Assembly: GCA_036268875.1 (NCBI GenBank)
Contig: DATATI010000036.1
Span: forward strand, 105,380-169,379
DNA length: 64,000 nucleotides
Reading direction: 5' to 3'
Source of the DNA: Polyangia bacterium
GTDB taxonomy: Bacteria; Myxococcota_A; Polyangia; Fen-1088
The position numbers and the translations under genes were made by a program. This document shows, piece after piece, positions 16,282 through 25,749 of the stretch. The notes below the pieces were generated by a model. That model saw nothing but the letters and a program-made list of their open reading frames with translations. It was not told the DNA's origin and did no database searches. Each line of letters begins with the position of its first letter. The first letter of the stretch is position 1.

Positions 16282-16898
16282 GCGCGCCCGATCCCGCTGC
16301 GCCCGCGGTCGCCGGCCTTTCCATCGACGCGCTTTATCCGTGGAAGGGCACGTCGCCCGCCGATCTGGAGTTGGCGTGTACGCAGATCGCGCGCCGGCTG
16401 ATCGCCGCGGGAAAGAAATCGATCGGGTTTCTGCCGGCGCCGGGCAGCGGGGATCTGTTGCCTTTGTTGGTGCGCGTGGGCGGGGCGCTTTATCCGTTTG
16501 CGCAACGGCAGGCGGCGGTGATCCCGGCCTGGCAGCGATGGGACGCGCCACCGCCCGGCGCCGGCCGGCTGGGCGATGACGAGCACGGCCCGTCGCTGCG
16601 CCCGCTCGGCGGCGAGGCCGGGCCGACGCTGCTGGTGCCGCCGCTTTGTCCCGACGCTTCGACGGCGGCCCTGTCGTTGCAACTGGCCCTGCGACGAATG
16701 GACAAACTGTTCCCCCATGCCCTGGTCGATCTGTCGGGCCTTTCAGGGGCGGCGCCCGAAGATCGCCAGGCGACGTTGCGTCTGGTAGACGGGGTGACAG
16801 TGGTGGGGACGCGCAAACGCACCACGGTCCATCAGCTGCGTCTCGCTTCGCAGCAGATCCCCAACGACAAAGATCTGGGCGCGGTGCTGATCGGCTGA
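16278..16898 (+). CDS. Degenerate CpsD/BY-kinase-like protein without a P-loop
   Basis: A 206-residue protein not firmly recognised. Its layout echoes the tyrosine-kinase-like ATPases of polysaccharide export. A segment KSIGFLPAPGSGDLL sits where the Walker A strand and loop would be, but the GKT/S is missing. ALVDLSGLSG stands where Walker B would be, without its Asp-rich end. The C-terminus (TRKRTTVHQL...LGAVLIG) matches the usual helix-plus-final-strand ending of that family. It is probably a non-ATP-binding relative that acts as an interaction partner. The start is the ATG overlapping the SDR stop; a longer reading from 16239 would run inside the SDR gene. It is convergent with the next glycosyltransferase, 31 bases away. 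Confidence 0.6.
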   Translation: MSAPDPAAPAVAGLSIDALYPWKGTSPADLELACTQIARRLIAAGKKSIGFLPAPGSGDLLPLLVRVGGALYPFAQRQAAVIPAWQRWDAPPPGAGRLGDDEHGPSLRPLGGEAGPTLLVPPLCPDASTAALSLQLALRRMDKLFPHALVDLSGLSGAAPEDRQATLRLVDGVTVVGTRKRTTVHQLRLASQQIPNDKDLGAVLIG

Positions 16899-16929
16899 GC
16901 GCCCGCGCAACGGCGGCGCGACGAACCGC

Positions 16930-18402
16930 TTACCGTCGGCCGCGCTCGGGGAACGGCGTGGGTGGCTCGGCTTCCTCGCCGCCGCGCGGATCGATCGGCG
17001 TGGCGTCGTCTTCGATCATCGAACCGTCCTGGCCGGCGGCCCAGCGCAAGGCGCGGGCGAAGACGGCGGCGAATTCGCCGGCCAGGTGACGGCGGTGGTA
17101 GCGCTCGATGCCGACGGGCGCCGGGCGCGCCGGCAGCTCGCCGGCCTGAAACGCCGTCAGGAGCCTGGCCAGATACGCGGCGATCCCCGCTTCGTCGCGC
17201 GGGCCGATCAGCGCGCCGACTTTGTGGCGGGTGACCAGATCCGACAGCACCCCGGGCGGCGCCAGCGTCAGGCAGGGGCGCCCGAACTGCTGCGCCAGGT
17301 ACATCAGCTCAAAAATCTTCGCCGGGTACACCCGCTCGATGAACGGGCATTCGTCGAGAATGCACAACGCCAGATCGGTGGCGCCGAGCTCGGTGATCAC
17401 CTGCTCGTGCGGGACGTAGCCTTCGCGGCGCACGCCCAGGGCCTCCATGCCTTCGAAGGCGTCGGCTTCGGTGTCGACGATGCGGCCCAGGAAGCGCACT
17501 TCCAAAAGCTTGGCCAGCGTTGGATCGGCGGCGTGCAGGCGGCGCACAGCGCCCAGAAAACCGCGCGCGCTGGTCAGGCGAAAGATCGTGCCGGCGTAGG
17601 TGATGACGAACTTGCGGCCCGGCGAAAATCGCGGCGGCGGGCCGGCCAGCGTCTCGGGAAAATCGTCGGGATCGTATCCGTTGGGGATGGCGAAGACGCG
17701 GTCGGCTTTGAGAAAAGAAAACCGTGACAGCAGATTCGCGCGGAAGGCTTCGGTGGCCGTGATGACGGCGTGGGCGCTGTGCAGGACGGCCTGCTCCAGC
17801 GCGGCGCCGGCGCGGGCCGGGACGGTGGCGTTCATCTCGAAGACCTCGCGCACGGTGCTCCACTCGTCGCGATAGTCCAGCACCACGGCGACGCCCGGGC
17901 GCAGGCGGGCCAGCGGCGCCAGCATGAACTGCGAGAACGGCGGCGCGCTGATGCACACCACGTCGTCGAGGCCGCGGAGCAAGCGCCCGGCCAGCGCCGC
18001 CTGGGCGGCCGGCTGCCACAACACTTGCGGATCGGGGATCAGCGCCTGCCGCGCCAAAGACATCCCGGCGGCGCGCAGCTTGGTTTTGATGCCGCTCAAA
18101 TTCCACGACGAAGACGCGGTTTCCCCGCCGCCGTTGCCGTCGGCATTTTTCGCCGCCGCCGTCCAGGTCGCTTGCTTGACCTTGTAGCTCGGCTCGAAGG
18201 TTCGCACGCGCTGGATCTCCGTGCCGGGCGGAATGTCTCGTTCCAGCGAATGATCGATCACCGGCACCGACGGGTTGGCGGCGGTCAACACCGCGGGCGT
18301 GACGCTGTGGTGGCCCAGGTACTTCACCAGCTTCAGCGGCCGCCCCACGCCGGCGCCGCCGGTGGGCGGAAACGCGTAAGCCACTATCAGCGCGCGCGTC
18401 AC
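16930..18402 (-). CDS. Glycosyltransferase, GT-B fold (GT4-like)
   Basis: A 490-residue cytoplasmic glycosyltransferase. The N-terminal GT-B half begins LIVAYAFPPTGGAGVGRPLKL, a common start for polysaccharide GT4-type enzymes. The second half begins at FVITYAGTIF and contains the FLGRI, GYVPHEQV and AKIFELMYL segments of the nucleotide-sugar site. The C-terminal 40 residues are acidic, Pro-rich and probably disordered. It starts at a GTG one base after the stop of the CapK-like gene, so it is in the same operon. Donor and acceptor sugars are unknown. It is the last gene of the leftward polysaccharide operon. Confidence 0.87.
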   Translation of the reverse strand: MTRALIVAYAFPPTGGAGVGRPLKLVKYLGHHSVTPAVLTAANPSVPVIDHSLERDIPPGTEIQRVRTFEPSYKVKQATWTAAAKNADGNGGGETASSSWNLSGIKTKLRAAGMSLARQALIPDPQVLWQPAAQAALAGRLLRGLDDVVCISAPPFSQFMLAPLARLRPGVAVVLDYRDEWSTVREVFEMNATVPARAGAALEQAVLHSAHAVITATEAFRANLLSRFSFLKADRVFAIPNGYDPDDFPETLAGPPPRFSPGRKFVITYAGTIFRLTSARGFLGAVRRLHAADPTLAKLLEVRFLGRIVDTEADAFEGMEALGVRREGYVPHEQVITELGATDLALCILDECPFIERVYPAKIFELMYLAQQFGRPCLTLAPPGVLSDLVTRHKVGALIGPRDEAGIAAYLARLLTAFQAGELPARPAPVGIERYHRRHLAGEFAAVFARALRWAAGQDGSMIEDDATPIDPRGGEEAEPPTPFPERGRR

Positions 18403-18403
18403 T

Positions 18404-19774
18404 TCAGCGCTCCACCGAGACGACCTGGCGCTTTCCGCTTTTCGACAGCGGGATGTCTTCGACGCGCTCGATGGTCACGGCCACACCGGCCAGGTACCGC
18501 TGCCAGGTCTGGCGCAGGATGGTCTCGATCTCGGCGTCGAAGGTCGCTGTCGGGACGATGCGCAGGGTGATCGAACGATCGCGGTGCTGCACCACTTGGA
18601 AGCGGCGAATGGCGTGCGCCAGGTGCGCGATGACGACGTTGAAGACCAGGCCGTTGACCCGGTTGCCGGCGGCGTCCAGCAGCGTCTCGGTGACGCGGCC
18701 CTCGACGGTGGAGAGGCGCGGGTGGGCGCGGCCGCACGAGCAGGCGCCGGGCGGCGCGGCGATGGCCAGATCGCCGGTGGCGTAGCGAATGAACGGCATG
18801 CCGAAGTTGTGCAGATCGGTGACCACCACCTCGCCCAGCTCGCCGGGCCTGGCGCTGCGGCCGGTGGGGCCTTCGCCCTCGCGTACCACCACCTCGACGA
18901 TCAGGTTCTCCATCGAGACGTGCAGGCCGTCGTGGGCGGCGCACTCGGTGGCCATCAGCATCACCTCGCGCGAGCCGTAGGTCTCGAACACCTCGGGGCC
19001 GAAGGCTTCGTTCATCACCGCGCGGTCGGCCGGCAGCAAACGTTCGGCGCCGCAGATCACCGGGATGGTGTCCCACCGTCGGTGCTGGCCCGCCACCACG
19101 AAGCGGGCCAGGTCGGCGCCGGCCTGGCTGTAACAGAGGATGATCTGCGGTTTGGTGCTGACGATGGCCTCCACCACGCGCTGCAGATCCTCCGGCCCGC
19201 GGCGGCCGCAGTCGATGTAATGCTCGCGGCGAATGGCGTGGTCGGCGTTGGCCTTGGCCCTTTTCAGCCGCGACGTGTTCGGCGCGCCCGCGCCCCAGTA
19301 GTGCAGCGATCGCAGCCCCGGGCGGTAACCGGCCCAGGCGTACCCGCGCAGCTTGATCGCCTGCCGCCAGTACTCCGATTCCAGGTCGTAGCCGAAGGTC
19401 AGGGGCGAACCCAGCGTGCCGCTGGTCGACTTGCGAATGTCGACGGTGGCGCCGGCGGTGGCGGCGCGCTCGTCCACGCCGGCCCGGGCGTCGTCGCGCG
19501 TGACGATGGGCAGCTTGCAAAGTTCCTCGGGGCCGTTGATTTGCTCCGGGCGCAGGCCGGCCGCTTCGAAGCGCCGGTGATAGAAAGGGACGTTGGCGTT
19601 CGCGTGGCGCAAAAGCCGCCGCAGATCGCCCGCCTGCACGGCCAGAAGTTCATCCAGCGATCGCCACTGCGTCTTTTCCAGATGGCGCAGGCGATCCAGC
19701 GTCGGCCGCTGGCGCACCACGCGCTCCCACAGCGGATAAAGAAGGTGCTGATAAAGACGCCCGTAGGTGTCCAT
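18404..19774 (-). CDS. CapK/phenylacetate-CoA-ligase-like adenylate-forming protein
   Basis: A 456-residue protein of the CapK group found in capsule loci, related to phenylacetate-CoA ligase. Visible marks are STSGTLGSPLTFG (the AMP-binding Ser/Thr/Gly loop), ETYGSREV (the A5-like motif), YATGDLA and VEGRVTE near the end. The family activates or transfers acyl groups and may decorate polysaccharides, but its chemistry is poorly defined. I start at the ATG at 19774 (MDTYGRLYQHLLYPLWERV); an upstream in-frame extension to 19912 would overlap the neighbouring amidotransferase. It lies between an amidotransferase and a glycosyltransferase in one operon. Confidence 0.85.
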   Translation of the reverse strand: MDTYGRLYQHLLYPLWERVVRQRPTLDRLRHLEKTQWRSLDELLAVQAGDLRRLLRHANANVPFYHRRFEAAGLRPEQINGPEELCKLPIVTRDDARAGVDERAATAGATVDIRKSTSGTLGSPLTFGYDLESEYWRQAIKLRGYAWAGYRPGLRSLHYWGAGAPNTSRLKRAKANADHAIRREHYIDCGRRGPEDLQRVVEAIVSTKPQIILCYSQAGADLARFVVAGQHRRWDTIPVICGAERLLPADRAVMNEAFGPEVFETYGSREVMLMATECAAHDGLHVSMENLIVEVVVREGEGPTGRSARPGELGEVVVTDLHNFGMPFIRYATGDLAIAAPPGACSCGRAHPRLSTVEGRVTETLLDAAGNRVNGLVFNVVIAHLAHAIRRFQVVQHRDRSITLRIVPTATFDAEIETILRQTWQRYLAGVAVTIERVEDIPLSKSGKRQVVSVER

Positions 19775-19809
19775 GTTTGCGACGGCACCGGCGAGAGAGG
19801 CCGCGCCGC

Positions 19810-21798
19810 TTAGGCCTCCGCGCGCGATTCCACCGTCGGCGTGCTGGCTGGCGCCGGGCGGCCCGACTGGATCCAGCGCCGGTGCCACAGGTTCAACACC
19901 AGCACCGTCCACAAACGGTTGCTGAAATCGGCGGCGCCGGACCTGTGATTTTGTAACAGCGTGGCGATCTGATCGCGGCGCAAGAAGCCGGTCTTGGTCA
20001 GGCCGTCGTCCAGCAGATACTCGCGGCCCCAGTCACCGAGGCGGCCGCGGAACAACTCGACCACCGGCGTGCGGAAACCTTGCTTGGGCCGGTAGATGAT
20101 CGAATCGGGCAGGAGGCCCTCGATGGACTTCTTGAAGAAGTACTTCACCATCCCGTCCTTCTGTTTGAACCTGGCCGGGATGTTGTAAACGAAGTGGGCG
20201 TAGGCCGGTTCGGTGTACGGGCAGCGCGATTCCAGGCTGAGGTGCGACGACAGCAGGTCCAGCTTGCCCAGCATCAAATTGCCGAAGTAATAGTCCTGCA
20301 TCATCCGGTAGATGATGTGGTTCAGGTAATCGCGGTTGCCGTGCGCGCTGTCTCTCAAGCGGGCGGCGTCGCGGGCCACCACGTTGTAAGGCAGCTCGCC
20401 GGCGGTGGCGCGCAAAGCCTGCGGGGACAAGATGGAATCGCGCTCGGACTCGGGCCAGCCGATCTCGAAGTTCCAGAAGTACTCTTCGCCGTTAGCCGCG
20501 CGCCGCAACAGATCGGTTCGCTTGGGGGCGATCATCGGCGCCGCTGCGGCGGCCAGCTTGCGCACCACCGACGGCAGCTTCAGGAACGGCAGCCACCGTT
20601 CATAATAGCGGGCGCGGATCTTGATCATCTCGCCGTGGCCGCACGACAGCTCATCGTTGGCTTCGCCGGTGACCACCATCTTCAGGCCTTGGTCTTTGGC
20701 CATCTTCAGCGCCTGGTACAAAAAGACGCTGGACGGTTCGGAGACGAGATCATCCATGGCGTCGGCGGCCACCGGGATGGTCTCCAGGAACTCGTCGACG
20801 TTCATCAGCTTCTCGTGGTGCTGCGACTTGATCAGATCCGCCACCTGCTTGGCGTACTGCATGTCGCTGTACTTCGCGTCGCCTTCGAACTCGGCCAGGC
20901 CGACGGTGAAGGTGTGTAGATCATCGGGCTTGGCCACCTGCTTGGCCAGCAACGCCGCGTTGGCGCTGCTGTCATTGCCGCCGCTGACCAGCGCGGCGAT
21001 CGGCCCGGGGGCGAAGCGGCGTCGCACGGCCCCTTCGTGCAGCTCGCGCACGCGGTTGACATAGAACTGCTCGTCGTCGACCTCGGGAACAGGATCCCAC
21101 AGCAGATCCCAAAACACTTTGGTGCTGACGCTGCCGTCGGCGCCGTAGAACACCGCCGCGCCGGCCGGCACCTTCTGCACACCGGCGAACAGCGTGCGCG
21201 GTCCGGGCACGGTCAGGAACGTCAGGTAGTGCGAGACCGCCACCTCGTCGACCGCCACCGGCACTTCCGGAACGGCCAGCAGCGCTTTTATCTCGGAGGC
21301 GAAGGCGATCCCGGCGCGCCCCATGTGATAGTAGACCGGCCGCACGCCCAGAAAGTCACGCGCCAGGACCAGCGTCTTCTTGCGCCCATCCCAGATGGCC
21401 ACGGCGAATTGACCGTCGACGCGGCGAAAGCCTTCGATGCCGTCCAGGTCGTAGATCTGCAACAGAAGCTCGCCGGCGTCGGCAGTGCGGGTGCTGCGGC
21501 CGCGGCCCTTCAGATATTCGCGAATTTGATCGGCGTTGAAGACCCGGCCGTCGGCGACGGCATGGCTGACGCCGTCTTCGGTGCGCGCCACCGCCGGCGG
21601 CGGATCGGTCGGCACCACGCGCAGCAGGCGAAAACCCAGCGCCACCGGCGTCTGCCCCGACGCCGCGCCGGCGCCCGACAGGTGGCGGGCCATGCCGTCA
21701 GGGCCGCGCGTTTTCAACATTTCCAGCATCAGCGCGAGATCTCGCGTTCCCTTCGGCTCGGCGGCGCCTGCTCCTACGATCCCGCAAATCGCTGACAT
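19810..21798 (-). CDS. Asparagine-synthase-type amidotransferase (displaced N-terminal Cys)
   Basis: A 662-residue class II glutamine amidotransferase plus asparagine-synthase-like ligase. The N-terminal half has ICGIVG and the C-terminal half has the PP-loop LVSGGNDSSAN. The family moves ammonia from glutamine to a carboxylate activated by ATP; in polysaccharide loci it probably amidates a sugar acid. The nucleophile Cys is normally residue 2 after Met removal, but here it is residue 5 (MSAIC). The only way to put it first would be an unusual ATT start at 21789. The glutaminase may therefore need processing, or be inactive and use free ammonia. It sits downstream of a glycosyltransferase and a second, canonical amidotransferase. 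Confidence 0.88.
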   Translation of the reverse strand: MSAICGIVGAGAAEPKGTRDLALMLEMLKTRGPDGMARHLSGAGAASGQTPVALGFRLLRVVPTDPPPAVARTEDGVSHAVADGRVFNADQIREYLKGRGRSTRTADAGELLLQIYDLDGIEGFRRVDGQFAVAIWDGRKKTLVLARDFLGVRPVYYHMGRAGIAFASEIKALLAVPEVPVAVDEVAVSHYLTFLTVPGPRTLFAGVQKVPAGAAVFYGADGSVSTKVFWDLLWDPVPEVDDEQFYVNRVRELHEGAVRRRFAPGPIAALVSGGNDSSANAALLAKQVAKPDDLHTFTVGLAEFEGDAKYSDMQYAKQVADLIKSQHHEKLMNVDEFLETIPVAADAMDDLVSEPSSVFLYQALKMAKDQGLKMVVTGEANDELSCGHGEMIKIRARYYERWLPFLKLPSVVRKLAAAAAPMIAPKRTDLLRRAANGEEYFWNFEIGWPESERDSILSPQALRATAGELPYNVVARDAARLRDSAHGNRDYLNHIIYRMMQDYYFGNLMLGKLDLLSSHLSLESRCPYTEPAYAHFVYNIPARFKQKDGMVKYFFKKSIEGLLPDSIIYRPKQGFRTPVVELFRGRLGDWGREYLLDDGLTKTGFLRRDQIATLLQNHRSGAADFSNRLWTVLVLNLWHRRWIQSGRPAPASTPTVESRAEA

Positions 21799-21819
21799 GG
21801 TTCCTCGCTTTTTTCGACG

Positions 21820-23037
21820 TTAGGCTGCGGCGCGCGGGGCGCGCCCTGACTGATGGGAATGAATCCGGCGGACGTCATCATAGATCGATTGATAGCCATC
21901 GATGGCGGCCGCCAAGCTGTGACGGTTGAACGCATCGGCGGCGGCGTTCTTCCCCAGCGTCCGCCGAAGAGCGGCGTCGCCGGCCAGCCGCACGAAGTTT
22001 TCGCCCATCGCCGGGGCGTCTCCGGCCGGCGACAGAAGGCCCATCTGGCCGTCGACCACCAGCTCGGGCAGCTCGTTGACGTTGGTGGCGGCGATGGCCG
22101 CGCCGGCCGCTTTCGCCTCCAGGATGGCCACGCCGTACGGTTCGAACTTCGACGCCAGGACGAAGATCTCCAGCGACCGCAGCAGCACCGGCACGGTGGA
22201 ACAATGTCCGATGAATTTCATCCGCTGGCCGATTCCCAGCGCCGCCGCCAGTGCCTCCAGCTCGCCGCGCAGCGGGCCGTCGCCCGCCACCACCATCCAC
22301 AGCTGTGGCGCCGCTTTCAAAGCGTGGGCCAGGGCGCGCAGCTGGGTCGGGTAGTCCTTCTGTTCGACCAGCCGCCCGACGCTGCCGACCACCACCGCGC
22401 CCTCCGGCACGCCGATCGACTTTCGGAAGGCGGCCACCTCGGCGTCGGAGACCTTGTCGAACCGTGACAGATCCACGCCGTACGAAACGACGCGCAGGCG
22501 GGCAGTGTCGATGCCGTTGAAGCGGCAAAACCGCTCGCCCAGCGACCGCGCCACCGTCACCACCGCTCCCATCAAACGCGCCACCAGCTGGTTGCGCAGG
22601 CGGTTGCGCCGCGAGGTCGTGAACAACTTCTGCGGCAGAAAATCATAACGCTGGTCGGGCGTCAGGCAGGCGAACGCGCTCAGCGATCCCACCACGGCCT
22701 TGATGCCCAGCGTGCGGGCGACGATCCCGCCATACAACATTGTCCGCGGGTTGTAACAGTGAACCACCGTCGGCTTGGTCTCGCGCATCACCTTGCCCAG
22801 ACGGACCATCACGCCGACGTTCAAGCCGTCGGGGCAGGGGATCTCGAACAGCGGGACGTGTTTTTTGATCAGCGGTTCCAGCAGCGGGCTGCGTTCCTTG
22901 TCAAAGCAGGCCACCGCCGGTTGATAGCGCGCGGGATCAAGCCCGCACACCAGGTCCACCATCGCTTTGGTCTTGCCGGACAGTCCCAGGCCGTCGACCA
23001 GAAACAAGACGGTGGGGACGCCCGGCGCCGCGGTCAC
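21820..23037 (-). CDS. Glycosyltransferase family 4
   Basis: A 405-residue GT-B enzyme. The N-terminal half has FLVDGLGLSGKTKAMVDL; the C-terminal half has VGSVGRLVEQKDYPTQLRAL and the E-x7-E segment in KFEPYGVAILEAKAAG, which places it in GT4. The GTG at 23037 overlaps the upstream amidotransferase stop as GTGA and gives a clean N-terminal beta strand (VPTVLFLVDGL). The longer reading to 23100 would add residues encoded inside the neighbour. It should add one sugar to the lipid-linked repeat unit at the cytoplasmic membrane; donor unknown. Confidence 0.9.
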   Translation of the reverse strand: MTAAPGVPTVLFLVDGLGLSGKTKAMVDLVCGLDPARYQPAVACFDKERSPLLEPLIKKHVPLFEIPCPDGLNVGVMVRLGKVMRETKPTVVHCYNPRTMLYGGIVARTLGIKAVVGSLSAFACLTPDQRYDFLPQKLFTTSRRNRLRNQLVARLMGAVVTVARSLGERFCRFNGIDTARLRVVSYGVDLSRFDKVSDAEVAAFRKSIGVPEGAVVVGSVGRLVEQKDYPTQLRALAHALKAAPQLWMVVAGDGPLRGELEALAAALGIGQRMKFIGHCSTVPVLLRSLEIFVLASKFEPYGVAILEAKAAGAAIAATNVNELPELVVDGQMGLLSPAGDAPAMGENFVRLAGDAALRRTLGKNAAADAFNRHSLAAAIDGYQSIYDDVRRIHSHQSGRAPRAAA

Positions 23038-24980
23038 GCCGCCGCCGCCTTGTTGTCGATCCAGCGCGAGTACCAGGCCCCCAGGTTCACCAGGCACCAC
23101 AGATCAAAGCTGTGATCGTGCACGCCGGCCAGGTGGCGCTTCCACATGCCGTCGATGTACGCCCGGTTGAAGAAATCGCGCGACGACAGGGCGCTGTCGA
23201 AGATCTGGCTTTTGGCCCAGCTCGCCAGCGGGCCCTTCAGCCACGCCGGCAACGGCACGCGGAAGCCCTGTTTCTTGCGCGTCAATACCTCTGAGGGCAG
23301 CACCGACTTCAGGGCCTCTTTCAAGACGTACTTGGTCTTGTCGTTGCGGATCTTCAGCGACTGCGGCAGCGACAGACCGTACTCGACCAGCTGGTGATCC
23401 AAAAACGGCGCCCGCGCCTCCACCGAGTGCGACATCGAGATCTTGTCGACGCGCATGAGCAGCAGCTCGGGCAGGCGGTTGGCCAGCTCCAGCGCCGACA
23501 TCTGCTGCATCAGATCGGCGTTCGGCTGGTGGGCGAACAGATCGGCGTAGACCCCTTGCACGTAATCGGCGGCGCGGCTGGTCTTGTGCGGTTCGAACCG
23601 CGACAACGTCTGCGGGCGCAGCAGATCTTTCTTCTCGGTGTCCCAGAAAACCACCTCCAGGCCCCAGTACAAAGGTTCGCCGTCGCGGGCCCGGCGCAAG
23701 ATGTCCACCCGCCCGGGCGGCGCCTTCAAGAGGCGGCTGGCGGTGTGCAGCCCCGCGCGCAGGAACTTGGGCAGCCGCCGCACGCGATCCCAGAGCTGCG
23801 ACGCGGTCTGGATCAGGTGCGCCATGTCCGGGTAGCCGCCGAACACCTCGTCGCTGCCTTCGCCCACCAGCAAGACGATGTTGCCGTCGCGGCGCGCCGC
23901 CCGACAGAGAAAGTGCATCGGCAGGCAGGCCGGATCGCCGATCGGCTCGTCCTGGGCGTAGACCAGCTCGGGCAGGTAATCGCGGCATTCGTCGGCGGTG
24001 ATGTTCACCTCGTGGTGGTCGCAGCCGAATTTTTTCGCCACCAGGCGGGCGAACGGCTGGTCGTTGAAGTTCTCCGCCTCGCCGAAACCCTCGAAGCCGA
24101 CCGAATAGGTCTGCAGCGGCCGGTTCACGAGCGCGCTCATCAGGCCGACGATGGCGCTGGAGTCCACGCCGCCCGAGAGCAAGCAGGCGATCGGCACGTC
24201 GCTCATCAGGCGCTTCTTCACCGCCGCCTTCAGCAGATCGCCGACCTTGGCGATGCTCTCTTTTTCGTCGGCGTGGCGCGGCCAGGGCTTGTCGCCCAGC
24301 GCCGACCAGTAGCGTTCGATCTTCACGTTGCCCAGGCGATCGGCGATCAGGCGGTGCCCGGCCGGCAGCTTCTTGATGCCGGCGAACAGCGTGTACGGCG
24401 GCGGCACGTTGCCGAAGGTCAAATACAGGTTCAGCGCCTCTGGATCGATGTCGCGCGCGACGTCGGGATGGGCCAGCAGGGCTTTGATCTCCGACCCGAA
24501 CAGCAGCTTGCCGTTGCTGAGGTGGTAATAGATCGGCTTTTTCCCCATCCGATCGCGCGCCAGCACCAGCCGCCCGCGCAGGTCGTCCCAGATCCCCAGC
24601 GCGAACATCCCGTCCAGCGCTTGCAGGCAGTCGGGGCCGTCTTCCTCGTACTGGTGGATGATGACGTCGGTGTCTGACTGCGAACGGAACTTGTGGCCCT
24701 TGGCGCTCAGATTCGGGCGCAACGATTCGTGGTTGTAGATCTCGCCGTTGAAGGTGATCCACACCGTGCCGTCCTCGTTGGACATCGGCTGATGTCCGGC
24801 CGGCGACAGGTCGACGATCGACAGCCGCCGATGGCCGAGGGCCACGCGCCGATCATTCGAAAGATACACGCCGGCGTCATCAGGTCCGCGGTGCTTGATG
24901 GCCTCGCGCATGCGCAGCAGCGCCTCGCCGTCGTCGCGCGGTGTTCCTCCGAAGTTGAAGATTCCGACGATCCCGCACAT
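23034..24980 (-). CDS. Asparagine synthase (glutamine-hydrolysing) family, polysaccharide locus type
   Basis: A 648-residue protein with the canonical MCGIVGIF N-terminus, so Cys2 is free to act as the glutaminase nucleophile. FNGEIYNH and the Arg/Gly segment RHRGPDD-like KHRGPDDAG complete the Ntn domain (about 1-200). The synthase half has CLLSGGVDSSAI near 270 and GEGSDEVFGGY. This is typical AsnB architecture, slightly longer than E. coli AsnB (554). Its place among glycosyltransferases suggests that it amidates a uronic acid or similar sugar, as proposed for exopolysaccharide-associated amidotransferases, instead of making free asparagine. It is coupled to the following glycosyltransferase by a GTGA overlap. 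Confidence 0.92.
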   Translation of the reverse strand: MCGIVGIFNFGGTPRDDGEALLRMREAIKHRGPDDAGVYLSNDRRVALGHRRLSIVDLSPAGHQPMSNEDGTVWITFNGEIYNHESLRPNLSAKGHKFRSQSDTDVIIHQYEEDGPDCLQALDGMFALGIWDDLRGRLVLARDRMGKKPIYYHLSNGKLLFGSEIKALLAHPDVARDIDPEALNLYLTFGNVPPPYTLFAGIKKLPAGHRLIADRLGNVKIERYWSALGDKPWPRHADEKESIAKVGDLLKAAVKKRLMSDVPIACLLSGGVDSSAIVGLMSALVNRPLQTYSVGFEGFGEAENFNDQPFARLVAKKFGCDHHEVNITADECRDYLPELVYAQDEPIGDPACLPMHFLCRAARRDGNIVLLVGEGSDEVFGGYPDMAHLIQTASQLWDRVRRLPKFLRAGLHTASRLLKAPPGRVDILRRARDGEPLYWGLEVVFWDTEKKDLLRPQTLSRFEPHKTSRAADYVQGVYADLFAHQPNADLMQQMSALELANRLPELLLMRVDKISMSHSVEARAPFLDHQLVEYGLSLPQSLKIRNDKTKYVLKEALKSVLPSEVLTRKKQGFRVPLPAWLKGPLASWAKSQIFDSALSSRDFFNRAYIDGMWKRHLAGVHDHSFDLWCLVNLGAWYSRWIDNKAAAA

Positions 24981-25049
24981 GCGATCAGCGCTCTCCCGCG
25001 AGCGCGACCAGGGATGAGCCGGTCGACCTCGACGACCTCGACGACCTAA

Positions 25050-25748
25050 TCATGGAGCCAGCACCTCGCCCACCGTCACAAGCTCGAATCCCGCCCCTTG
25101 CAAGCCCCTGACGATACGCGGCAAGGCGTCCAGCGTCCAGCGTTGGCCCTCGTGCAGAAGGACGATGTCGCCCGACACCACGCGATCGGGCGTCAGCTGC
25201 AGGGCCACCTCGTCGGCGTTCTTGAGGTGCGCGTCGCCGGAATCCGCCGACCAGAGCACCGTGGTGTAGCCGGCACGGGTGCAGCGAAGCAGCGACTGCA
25301 GGGACGTCGACCCGTGCGGCGGCCGCACCAGCGGTCGGCGGGTGCGTGGGGGCGGCAGCAGCGCGGTGGTGTTGGTGAGCTCGTCGCGCAGCTCGTGCGG
25401 GGCCATGCGCGTGAAACGGCGGTGCGTGTATCCGTGGCCAGCCACTTCGTGCCCACGCGCCACGATGTCCAGCACCATCGATCGCCGTTCGTGACAGTTC
25501 TTGCCGACCAGAAAGAACGTCACCCGGATGCCCAGACGATCCAGCAGCGACAGGTATTGCGGCGTCATCTCGTCGGGGCCGTCGTCGAACGTCAGGGCCA
25601 GCCGTTTCTTCTTGGTGGTCCCGCGCCGCACCAGCACCGACGCCGGCAGCAGGCTGGCGCCGGCCCGCCGCACCTTGCTGGCCAGCGGGCTGTTCGTCGA
25701 GACGCCGCTCATCGCGCCCATGCCTTGAAAGCTGTCGCTTGGTTTCAT
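25050..25748 (-). CDS. Polysaccharide deacetylase (NodB homology domain)
   Basis: A 232-residue protein that is mostly one NodB domain. LTFDDGPDE gives the catalytic Asp pair, GHGYTHRR gives the metal-binding HxxxH, RPPHGS is motif 3 and VLLHEG is the C-terminal His motif. There is no clear signal peptide; a Ser/Gly-rich N-terminus of about 25 residues precedes the domain. It would remove N- or O-acetyl groups from the surface polysaccharide or its lipid-linked precursor. The ATG at 25748 is two bases after the stop of the upstream glycosyltransferase gene, so they share a transcript. Confidence 0.9.
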   Translation of the reverse strand: MKPSDSFQGMGAMSGVSTNSPLASKVRRAGASLLPASVLVRRGTTKKKRLALTFDDGPDEMTPQYLSLLDRLGIRVTFFLVGKNCHERRSMVLDIVARGHEVAGHGYTHRRFTRMAPHELRDELTNTTALLPPPRTRRPLVRPPHGSTSLQSLLRCTRAGYTTVLWSADSGDAHLKNADEVALQLTPDRVVSGDIVLLHEGQRWTLDALPRIVRGLQGAGFELVTVGEVLAP

Positions 25749-25749
25749 G

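Noticed and set aside
24981..25049. Short repeated gacctcgac units between two polysaccharide genes
   Set aside because: There are only about three imperfect copies in a 69-base gap; probably chance in GC-rich DNA.
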